Translations under genes and position numbers: made by a program | The notes under the pieces: model-generated | Seen by the model: the letters and a program-made list of their open reading frames with translations, nothing else | Told to the model about the DNA's origin: nothing | The model's database searches: none | Shown: piece by piece, positions 57,957 through 64,000 of the stretch | How the letters are laid out: each line of letters opens with the position of its first letter | Position numbering within the stretch: the stretch's first letter is position 1 | From: UBA4744 sp963717135 | GTDB taxonomy: Bacteria; Actinomycetota; Acidimicrobiia; Spongiisociales; UBA4744 | Reading direction: 5' to 3' | DNA: 64,000 nucleotides | Assembly: GCA_963717135.1 (NCBI GenBank) | Contig: CAVQVN010000009.1 | Location: 1,364,001 to 1,428,000, forward strand

Positions 57957-59126
57957 GTGCCAACCAAAGACCAGATTCTCCAAGCCCTGCGCGGCGTGGT
58001 CGACCCCGAACTGGGGGGCGACGTCGTCGAACTGGGCATGATCCCCGACGTCGCCGTCTCCGATGATGGATTGGTCACCGTGGGGATCGCGCTGACCATC
58101 GCCGAATGCCCGATGCGTTCGCAAATCGAACAGGACACGATCCGCAAAGTGGGAGCCATTCCCGGAGTGCGGGAGGTGAGGGTGGAGACCCGCGCCATGA
58201 CCAAACAACAGCGGGCCGAAGTGATGAGCATTGCCAGGTTGAAGGCGAGAGAGAACGCCGAGCCCACCCTGGTCAATCCACTGACCCGCGTGATCGCCGT
58301 CGGCAGCGGCAAGGGCGGAGTCGGCAAGTCCTCGGCCAGCGTCAACCTGGCCCTCGCCATTGCCGATCTCGGGTACCGGGTCGGATTGCTCGATGCCGAC
58401 ATATGGGGCTTCTCCATCCCGCGCATGCTCGGCACCGAACAACGACTCGAAGCCGGTGAAGATCGGATCATCGTCCCGGTAGAGATCCAGGGCATCAAGC
58501 TGGTCTCGACCGGTTTGATTGTCGAGTCAGAAGAAACCGCGCTGATGTGGCGCGGTCTGATGCTCTCGAAGGCTCTCGAGCAGTTCGTCAAACAGGTTGC
58601 CTGGGGCGACCTCGACTACCTGGTGATCGACATGCCGCCGGGGACCGGTGACATCCAGATGGCGCTATCCCGATTGCTCCCCCAGGCGGAAATGGTCGTG
58701 GTGACGACCCCGCAGCAGGCCGCCCAGAAGGTGGCCATAAGGGTGGCGGACATGGCCCGCCGTTCCTACATGCCCGTGATCGGTGTTCTGGAGAACATGT
58801 CGGGGTTCGACTGCGGACACGGCGAGGTCTTCCACCTGTTTGGACAGGGTGGCGGCGACGAACTCGCCCAGTCTCTGGGTGTTCCCCTCATCGGTCGAAT
58901 ACCACTGGACGAGCAGATCGTCAGCGGCGGCGACCAGGGCAGCCCGGTTGTTCGAGCGCATCCCGGCAATCCCTCCGCCCGATCGTTCGCGGCAGCGGCC
59001 CTTCGCATCACCGAGTTGGTGCCTCCCGCTCAGGACGAAACCTGCACTGCCCGGGTAGCCCGCCTGCTCGAGGCTCTCGACGCGCCGGCCCAGGCGGACA
59101 CGGAAGCTATCGCCGACCTCGTCTGA
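57957..59126 (+). CDS. mrp: Mrp/ApbC Fe-S carrier ATPase
   Basis: A 389-residue protein with a DUF59/MIP18 N-terminal domain (about 1-85, ALRGVVDPELGGDVVELGMI) and a Mrp/NBP35-type P-loop ATPase. The deviant Walker A GSGKGGVGKSS, LLDADIWGFSIPRMLG and VIDMPPGTGDIQMAL are typical. Mrp binds and transfers [4Fe-4S] clusters. The usual CxxC of Mrp proteins is not visible; there is Cys in FDCGHGEV. The start is GTG 57957; an upstream in-frame ATG at 57843 would overlap the erpA start region. No clear ribosome binding site, so it may be leaderless. Confidence 0.9.
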   Translation: MPTKDQILQALRGVVDPELGGDVVELGMIPDVAVSDDGLVTVGIALTIAECPMRSQIEQDTIRKVGAIPGVREVRVETRAMTKQQRAEVMSIARLKARENAEPTLVNPLTRVIAVGSGKGGVGKSSASVNLALAIADLGYRVGLLDADIWGFSIPRMLGTEQRLEAGEDRIIVPVEIQGIKLVSTGLIVESEETALMWRGLMLSKALEQFVKQVAWGDLDYLVIDMPPGTGDIQMALSRLLPQAEMVVVTTPQQAAQKVAIRVADMARRSYMPVIGVLENMSGFDCGHGEVFHLFGQGGGDELAQSLGVPLIGRIPLDEQIVSGGDQGSPVVRAHPGNPSARSFAAAALRITELVPPAQDETCTARVARLLEALDAPAQADTEAIADLV

Positions 59127-59497
59127 GCCTTCCCCGATCGTGTTCCGAGTCACTAGTCACTTGGAGGGAAAGCCAAACCGCCCCCAACTCTTGGACGTCG
59201 ATCGTCGATACTCCATGTAGAACGTGCCAAGGTGATAAAGGGGCCCGCTGGGAGGCGAACCACCACCGGAAGCGCTGGGAGACAACCTAGATCCCCTTCC
59301 CTGGGGACCGCAAAGCAGAGGACCGGCCACAAGCCGGTCCTTTGCTGCGAGCTGCGAGCGACGAGCGACGAGCTGCGAGCCACCTTCTTCACGTCTCCCC
59401 TCGGACGAGCGAAGCTCGTCGGTACGGGGGGAGTGCCCGAGCAAAGCGAGAGGGGACTGAGAACTGATGACTGACAACTGCTCGCCCGGAGGGCGAG
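59127..59497. other. gene-free stretch: structured block and composite repeat
   Basis: This 371-base gap has two parts. From about 59150 to 59318 the sequence is non-repetitive, with no supported coding frame; AAGGGG and CCCCTT near 59239 and 59292 could close a stem. The second part (59319-59497) begins with a hairpin and is made of GAGCGACGAGCGACGAGC heptamers (about 59344-59380), a CTCCCC block, a GACGAGC/GCTCGTC hairpin with GAA loop (59404-59420), an inverted copy of the GCTTTGCTCGGG module, and a CTGACAACTG tract. Confidence 0.75.
59319..59341 (+). terminator. terminator-like hairpin
   Basis: Arms AGGACCGGC and GCCGGTCCT enclose CACAA, followed by TTGC. The flanking CAAAG/CTTTG could extend the pairing. 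It lies 193 bases after the mrp stop, or marks the end of an unannotated RNA in the preceding block. Confidence 0.5.
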
Positions 59498-59498
59498 C
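59480..59498. terminator. GGA-triloop hairpin at the end of the M23 peptidase gene
   Basis: Arms GCTCGCCC (59480-59487) and GGGCGAGC (59491-59498) pair perfectly around GGA, immediately at the stop codon of the leftward peptidase gene. No T-run, so it may stabilise the mRNA end rather than terminate transcription. Confidence 0.45.
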
Positions 59499-60721
59499 TA
59501 CCCGCACAAGCCTTTCACCAGCGGGTAGGGGTTGGCGGCCGCTCCTCCACCCGGGTGATACTCAAAATGAAGATGCGGTATGTAGTCGGGAGCGTTGCCC
59601 GAGGTGCCCATGTATCCGATCAATTCACCCACCTGCACCGTCTGCCCGACCGACAACCCGTCGGCCCAAGCTTCCAGGTGGGCGTAGTAGAAGCGGTCAC
59701 CACTGGTTCCCGTCAACCAGATGCTGATTCCCCCGAGCCCCCCGCCGCCCAGACTGCGAATCATCCCCGATTCAACGGCCACCAGGGGGGTCCACCGTGC
59801 CCCAAGCATGTCAACCCCCTCGTGAGAGCGTCCCCCGGAACGGGGAGCACCAAAGGTATCGGTGTAGCTGGTGAAGCCGTCGACCGGGCAAGCCTGTCCG
59901 CCGGCCGGGGGTGGTGGCAGCGTCGTAGTAGTCGTCTCACCCGTGGTCGTGGTGGTGGTGGTGTCGACCGACCCGGTCGTCGACGTTGTCTCTCCTAGGG
60001 TGGTGGTGGTTGCCACGGTGGTGGTAGTCACCGTGGTGCTCGTGGCGGCCGCCGCTCTGGCCGCCTCGGCCGCCCGGTCGGCTTCCTCCGCCTGGCGAGC
60101 CAATTCCTCTGCTCGACGGCGGGCTGCTTCCTCCGCCCGGGCGCGTTCTTCCGCAGCTCTTTGGGCAACCAGCGTCACGTACGTGCTTTGGGCCGTCTCG
60201 AGCCGGGCGCTCAACTGGGCCCCGATCGTACTCAGGTCCGCCACCACTTCCTCCTGCTCAAAGCGGGCCGTATCCAGCTCGGTCAGCTGCCGCTCGTATT
60301 CGGTCTTGATGACCTCGAGATCACGCAGCAACTCTGTATCGGACGAGCCCAACTCTTCCAGATAGCCGAGCGCCACCTCGAGACCGCCGTCGAGGTCTTC
60401 GACAAAGAGAAGCGAAATCTGCGAAAGGCTCGATTCGATATACATCTCCACGGCGCGTGCTCTCACCAGTTGCCGGGTCGCGGCCAGCTCGATCTGGGAT
60501 TCCTGAATAGCCGTCTCCAGACCGGCCACTTGGTCCTCTAGCTGGGCGGAACGGGACAAGGCCGCTTCATATTGAATCGCCAGCTGATCTGTTTCGAGCC
60601 GTATCGAAGCCAGTTCGGCTTCGGCTTCGGCGATGTCCTCCGGGGTCACCTGGCCGAGGGCTGGAACGGCCACGAGCGCCAACACCGACAGGACCGCCAG
60701 GAACCGGAGCCCGGTCCTCAC
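59498..60721 (-). CDS. secreted M23-family peptidoglycan endopeptidase with coiled coil
   Basis: A 407-residue exported protein: signal peptide to about residue 23 (VALPALG-like, AVPALGQ), a long coiled coil (about 25-220, FtsX/EnvC-associated type), a Thr-rich linker with some 25 Thr, and a C-terminal M23 (LytM) domain. Zinc ligands are visible in SHEGVDM (H-x3-D) and HLHFEY. It would cleave peptide cross-links during division or growth. The start is GTG 60721, overlapping the upstream MBL gene as GTGA (60718-60721). Confidence 0.9.
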   Translation of the reverse strand: MRTGLRFLAVLSVLALVAVPALGQVTPEDIAEAEAELASIRLETDQLAIQYEAALSRSAQLEDQVAGLETAIQESQIELAATRQLVRARAVEMYIESSLSQISLLFVEDLDGGLEVALGYLEELGSSDTELLRDLEVIKTEYERQLTELDTARFEQEEVVADLSTIGAQLSARLETAQSTYVTLVAQRAAEERARAEEAARRRAEELARQAEEADRAAEAARAAAATSTTVTTTTVATTTTLGETTSTTGSVDTTTTTTTGETTTTTLPPPPAGGQACPVDGFTSYTDTFGAPRSGGRSHEGVDMLGARWTPLVAVESGMIRSLGGGGLGGISIWLTGTSGDRFYYAHLEAWADGLSVGQTVQVGELIGYMGTSGNAPDYIPHLHFEYHPGGGAAANPYPLVKGLCG

Positions 60722-61488
60722 GGCCTATCCAGGGACGCGACATCATCGCTACCAAAGGACACCCGACCATCGGTGTCCAGTTTGACCAGATGAGCACGCA
60801 CCGACATGGCCGCCAGGGGATGAAGGGCGGGATCGACATCTTGATACACGGCCCGGACTATCTCCATGACGGTGTTCGCTCCAGTCTGGACGGCCGAGAG
60901 AACTTGCTGCTCCCGTTCGAGACGGTGCTCGATGTACCCGGCCACGATACCGGCCGGATCGTCCATCACAAGTCCGTGACCGGGATACAGCGTGGCGAGT
61001 TGCAGTTTCTGCAACCTTCGCAGACTCGCCAGGTAGGCGTTCATGTCCTCGACAACCACCGACGAGCCACCCATGATGTGGTCTCCCGTAAAGAGACTGT
61101 CCTCCACCAGGTAACAGAGATGGTCGCGGCTGTGCCCGGGAGTGTGCACGGCTTCCACTTCCTCGGTTCCAAACTCCACCCGATCTTGATCGGCAAGTAA
61201 TTGGTCGGGCTTGAAGGCGGGCCCCGCCCCGTACCCGTAGACCGGAATGCCGAGGTCGGCGGCGAGCGGGTTGGCGAGTGGAGCATGATCCTCGTGGGTG
61301 TGGGTCACCAGGATCCCGACCGGTCGAAGATTCTCCAACGCCAGCATCATGGCCGCTTCGTGAGAACGGTCCAGCGGACCAGGATCGATGATCAGTGCCT
61401 CACCTCCGGAGATGGTCAGGTACGTGTTGGTGCCGGGACCGGTGAACAAACCCGGATTAGGAGCGAGGATGCGTTCGATTCTCACCAC
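60718..61488 (-). CDS. MBL-fold metal-dependent hydrolase (LACTB2-like)
   Basis: A 256-residue metallo-beta-lactamase-fold enzyme. The metal-binding motif THTHEDH is at about residues 62-68, preceded by NTYLTISGGEALIIDPGP. Further ligands are HTPGHSRDHLCYL, FTGDHIMGG and YPGHGLV. A helical C-terminal domain (HRLEREQQVLSAV) follows, as in LACTB2-like endoribonucleases and related hydrolases. The substrate is undetermined. It is translationally coupled to the M23 peptidase gene. Confidence 0.88.
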   Translation of the reverse strand: MVRIERILAPNPGLFTGPGTNTYLTISGGEALIIDPGPLDRSHEAAMMLALENLRPVGILVTHTHEDHAPLANPLAADLGIPVYGYGAGPAFKPDQLLADQDRVEFGTEEVEAVHTPGHSRDHLCYLVEDSLFTGDHIMGGSSVVVEDMNAYLASLRRLQKLQLATLYPGHGLVMDDPAGIVAGYIEHRLEREQQVLSAVQTGANTVMEIVRAVYQDVDPALHPLAAMSVRAHLVKLDTDGRVSFGSDDVASLDRP

Positions 61489-61569
61489 GAGCCGAGCTCT
61501 TGGCGAGTCATCCAGTTCCGAGATCTGGCGGAAGCATTGTCAGGGTGCAACATCGTCGCCACATTGTGT

Positions 61570-61588
61570 CACGACCCATTCGGTCGTG
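61570..61588. promoter_or_regulatory. palindrome upstream of MFS exporter gene
   Basis: CACGACC (61570-61576) pairs with GGTCGTG (61582-61588) across CATTC. A TACAAT -10-like hexamer follows at 61606-61611, 34 bases before the ATG. The order suggests a repressor site over the promoter of the exporter gene, by inference. Confidence 0.4.
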
Positions 61589-61645
61589 GGTCGTTGACTT
61601 GTCGGTACAATCGCCGATTCCGAGTATGGAGGCTCCAGGATCGCC

Positions 61646-63289
61646 ATGAACAAGGCTGCCAGAGCGCAATGGCTGGGTTTGGCAATGCTCAGCGTCGGAG
61701 TGGCAATGATCATCGTCGATGCCACGATCGTGAACGTTGCCATCCCTTCCATCATCGAGGACCTCGGGATCGAGCTGGTTGATGCGGAGTGGATCAACAC
61801 CATCTACTCGCTGGTCTTCGCAGCGCTTCTCATCACCTTGGGTCGAATCGGAGATCTCTACGGCCGGAAACGTCTATTCCACGCCGGTCTCGTCACGTTC
61901 GTGGCGGCCAGCATGCTGGCCGGGCAAGCACCGACCGGAGGGCTCCTGATCGCAGCCCGCTCATTGCAGGGCATCGGAGCGGCCATGATCCTCCCTTCCA
62001 CTCTCTCGATCGTCAACGCCAGCTTTCAGGGCCGCCAACGGGCGATTGCCTTCGGGATCTGGGGATCCGTCATCGGCGGCATGGCAGCCGTCGGTCCGCT
62101 GCTGGGCGGATGGTTGACCACGAGCTATTCCTGGCGCTGGGCGTTCTACATAAACGTCCCGGTGGGAGCATTGGCATTGATCGGTTCCCTGACTTGGGTA
62201 TCCGACAGTCGTGATGAGCAAGCCCAACGGGGGTTCGACGCTCTTGGGGTAGCCACAATATCCATTGGCCTCTCGAGCTTGGTATTCGGCCTAATCGAAG
62301 GTTCCCGGTACGGCTGGTTCGAGGCCACCCGCCCCTTCTCGGTTGGTGCATGGACCTGGTCACTGGGATCGGTATCGATCGTTCCTTTCGCTTTCGCCCT
62401 GGCGGCCATCTGCCTGCCGCTGTTCTTCCTCGTGGAGTCCCGTCGAGCCGCACTCGGAAAAGCGGTGCTGTTCAACCTCGCCCTCTTCCGTATCAAGAGC
62501 TTCCGATATGGCAATCTCACGGCTGCCACCTTGAGCCTCGGAGAACTGGGCATGATTTTCGTTCTACCGCTGTTCCTGACCGCAGTTCTCGGCTACACGG
62601 CCTTTCAAACCGGATTGCTGCTGCTGGCGCTGGCCGGCGGGGCCTTCCTGGGCGGTCCGGCGGCCGCCGCCCTAGCCCAGCGGTTTGGACCTCGACGCGT
62701 GGTCACGACCGGCATGTTGATCGAGGCAGTCGCCATCGCCAGCATCGCGTTCTTGATCAGTCCCGATATGACCGGCGCCCGGCTCATCCCTTCGCTGTTC
62801 GTCTACGGCGTCGGCGTCGGTCTGGCAACCGCCCAGCTCACCAGCGTGATCCTGGTGGAGGTCCCACCACGCCATTCTGGACAAGCATCCGGTATGCAAA
62901 GCACGTTCCGGCAGATCGGTTCGGCGTTTGGCATCGCCCTGGTCGGAACCGTCCTGGCTACCAGCCTCGGCACTCTATCGGCGGATCGTCTCACGACCGT
63001 ACAGGGCCTTCCGCCCCAAGCCATCGAAGGGATCGCCGAAGCCACGAGGGCGTCGGCCGGTCAGATCATCAATCAGCTCGCCGATCAGCCGGACTCCGAA
63101 CAAATAGTGGAAATCCTGCGGGGCGTGTTTGTCGACTCGGCCAAGCGAGCGGCTCTGACCGCCATGGCGTTTGTCCTGCTGGGTTTCTCTCTCAGCTGGT
63201 TGCTGCCCGACACCCGCCAGGTGGTAAGTGCGGAACCCGAGCCTGCCCACCTGCCGGGCGAGCCGTCCCCCGAAACGGCCGGAGCATGA
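61646..63289 (+). CDS. MFS drug-efflux transporter, EmrB/QacA (14-helix) type
   Basis: A 547-residue membrane protein of the DHA2 family with about 14 helices. The helix-1 motif DATIVNVAIPSI, motif A GRIGDLYGRKRLF between helices 2 and 3, RSLQGIGAAMILPSTLSI (helix 4) and GPLLGGWL (motif C, helix 5) are all visible. It would export small hydrophobic compounds with proton antiport. The ATG at 61646 is preceded by AGGCTCCAGGATCGCC. No regulator gene is adjacent, although a palindrome lies in the promoter region. Confidence 0.93.
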   Translation: MNKAARAQWLGLAMLSVGVAMIIVDATIVNVAIPSIIEDLGIELVDAEWINTIYSLVFAALLITLGRIGDLYGRKRLFHAGLVTFVAASMLAGQAPTGGLLIAARSLQGIGAAMILPSTLSIVNASFQGRQRAIAFGIWGSVIGGMAAVGPLLGGWLTTSYSWRWAFYINVPVGALALIGSLTWVSDSRDEQAQRGFDALGVATISIGLSSLVFGLIEGSRYGWFEATRPFSVGAWTWSLGSVSIVPFAFALAAICLPLFFLVESRRAALGKAVLFNLALFRIKSFRYGNLTAATLSLGELGMIFVLPLFLTAVLGYTAFQTGLLLLALAGGAFLGGPAAAALAQRFGPRRVVTTGMLIEAVAIASIAFLISPDMTGARLIPSLFVYGVGVGLATAQLTSVILVEVPPRHSGQASGMQSTFRQIGSAFGIALVGTVLATSLGTLSADRLTTVQGLPPQAIEGIAEATRASAGQIINQLADQPDSEQIVEILRGVFVDSAKRAALTAMAFVLLGFSLSWLLPDTRQVVSAEPEPAHLPGEPSPETAGA

Positions 63290-63310
63290 CCCCGGAGGAG
63301 CCTGCAGGTC

Positions 63311-63507
63311 TCATATCATCGACGGATCATCGTATCCGGCTTGGCCCGGCATCAGAATCTTGATAGCCCCGCCTTCACCAACCACCAGCTCCGGCTTGAG
63401 CCGGGGTGCCGGGCGGCACCTCGGCCGGGAAGAACGCCGTGTCAAATCCTCGCGGTTCGGACTCGGGAGTCACCCAGGTGGATCGGTAGGCGAAACGGCC
63501 GCCGTCT
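63311..63507 (-). pseudogene. NUDIX hydrolase remnant
   Basis: Two short translations in different frames look like parts of one actinobacterial NUDIX-type hydrolase. The first, starting about 63505, reads FAYRSTWVTPESEPRGFDTA then FFPAEVPPG; the second, from 63403 to a stop at 63311, reads LKPELVVGEGGAIKILMPGQ then AGYDD. In intact relatives over 80 residues lie between these two, so the core is deleted. No NUDIX box is present. It lies directly downstream of the TPR gene. The call is by recall of family sequence and needs a search. Confidence 0.45.
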
Positions 63508-64000
63508 AGTACGCATCCGCCGTCTCCGGGGTCGGCTCCGCCATGCAATCGCGGAGTTCGGCAACCGTCATGGCCGATCCCTGTTCCCAGACCCGGGCGT
63601 AGACCTCGGCGGCGAGCACCGCTCGACACATGTCGAGATAGCGCTCCGACGCGTAGCGCTCGAAGTCGTACCAGGCTTCGAATGAGGCCCGTGCGTGGGT
63701 ATGAACCCCGGCATAGAGGCGCACCGCTCGCTCGGCGCGACCCCCGGCCGCCTCGAGGCTTGCGTAGCGCCGTCCCAACCACACGACGAACTCGGCTTCT
63801 TCGAGCAGCTCGCCGGCCTCACACGCTTGACCAAGAGACTGCTCCAGCAGTTCGCGAGCTGCCTCGAGGTTGCCCTCGTCACGCTCCACCATCGCCAGTT
63901 CAGCCTTCACCGCGCATTCCTCGGCGAACATGCCCAAACGCCGGGCCGCGTCGAGCGCGTCGGTAAGCAGCGTCCGCGCCCGGGTCGGGTTGCCTTCGAA
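63506..64000 (-). CDS. C-terminal part of a TPR-type signalling protein
   Basis: The last 164 codons of a gene that continues past the right edge; the frame is open to 64000 (FEGNPTRARTLLTDALDAAR at the edge). The visible part has TPR-like helix pairs (EGNPTRARTLL, EGNLEAARELLEQSLGQACE, GGRAERAVRLYAGV) followed by a terminal helical domain (RYASERYLDMCRAVLAAEVY). This is the typical end of AfsR/LuxR-like or cyclase-STAND regulators such as the one at 10318-13428. N-terminal domains are not visible, so no specific function is given. Confidence 0.75.
   Translation of the reverse strand, partial: FEGNPTRARTLLTDALDAARRLGMFAEECAVKAELAMVERDEGNLEAARELLEQSLGQACEAGELLEEAEFVVWLGRRYASLEAAGGRAERAVRLYAGVHTHARASFEAWYDFERYASERYLDMCRAVLAAEVYARVWEQGSAMTVAELRDCMAEPTPETADAY

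Noticed and set aside
59157..59507. 116-codon minus-strand frame with a natural-looking end (YHLGTFYMEYRRS)
   Set aside because: Most of it is translated repeat; the tail alone is too short to support a gene, though it is the best coding candidate in that gap.
1..64000. tRNA, rRNA or riboswitch genes
   Set aside because: Gaps were read for cloverleaf ends, SRP/RNase P/tmRNA cores and common riboswitch cores; none recognised. A covariance search would be decisive.

Overview
The window is GC-rich, gene-dense DNA on which both strands are coding. It looks like an actinobacterial chromosome. An Acidimicrobiia-like or related uncultured lineage is my best guess, from the combination of a GlnR-type regulator beside glutamine synthetase, an Eis-type acetyltransferase, alpha-beta fused 2-oxoacid dehydrogenase E1, AfsR/cyclase-like STAND regulators and long threonine-rich linkers after membrane anchors. 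No rRNA, tRNA, CRISPR array, phage or intact insertion sequence was seen.

Layout. 1-9483 (minus): eight translationally coupled genes joining an ABC-2 exporter to a MoxR/DUF58/VWA (BatA-like) module; the last gene runs off the left edge. 9647-14347: two small unknown genes, a cyclase-STAND-TPR signalling protein and an uncharacterised protein. 14491-17631: leucine dehydrogenase and a fused branched-chain-type E1, a route from branched-chain amino acids to acyl-CoA. 17632-21691: repeat-rich spacers, a HypC-like protein divergent from a conserved unknown partner, a TolB-like protein and a membrane-anchored endonuclease/phosphatase. 21798-26125 (minus): an Fbp-type ABC importer (permease frameshifted) coupled to a uridine-kinase-like gene. 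26250-30857: argS, three acetyltransferase genes and a membrane protein. 30896-34679 (minus): glycolate oxidase GlcD-GlcE-GlcF. 34885-41409: a cysteine-containing conserved unknown, a transglutaminase-like protein, hydantoinase/oxoprolinase B and A, and a NifU-N-domain protein. 41506-46307: two anchored unknowns, an Eis-type acetyltransferase and a histidine kinase with duplicated GAF domains. 46483-50542: a nitrogen-assimilation cluster of two divergent glutamine synthetases, a GlnR-like regulator and a cyclic-nucleotide-binding protein. 50539-56931 (minus): a transmembrane STAND/TPR/beta-propeller protein, a DUF1028 protein and an ALDH7-like dehydrogenase. 56966-59126: RidA, ErpA and Mrp/ApbC. 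59498-64000: an M23 peptidase, an MBL hydrolase, an MFS exporter, a decayed NUDIX fragment and the C-terminus of another TPR regulator.

The most unusual features are outside the genes. At least eight intergenic gaps carry composite repeats built from degenerate 7-bp tandem units (GAGCTAC, GCTCGYA, CAGTTNN and CTGAAAC types) together with short-loop hairpins. A second family of palindromes (GGCGTCAA...TTGACGCC) sits at three gene ends, and one copy adjoins a 31-bp tandem array that covers a stop codon. The protein-level highlights are the 1280-residue transmembrane STAND-propeller, the HypC-like pair without a hydrogenase, the six-cysteine 592-residue protein, and the GlnR-like regulator overlapping a glutamine synthetase gene.
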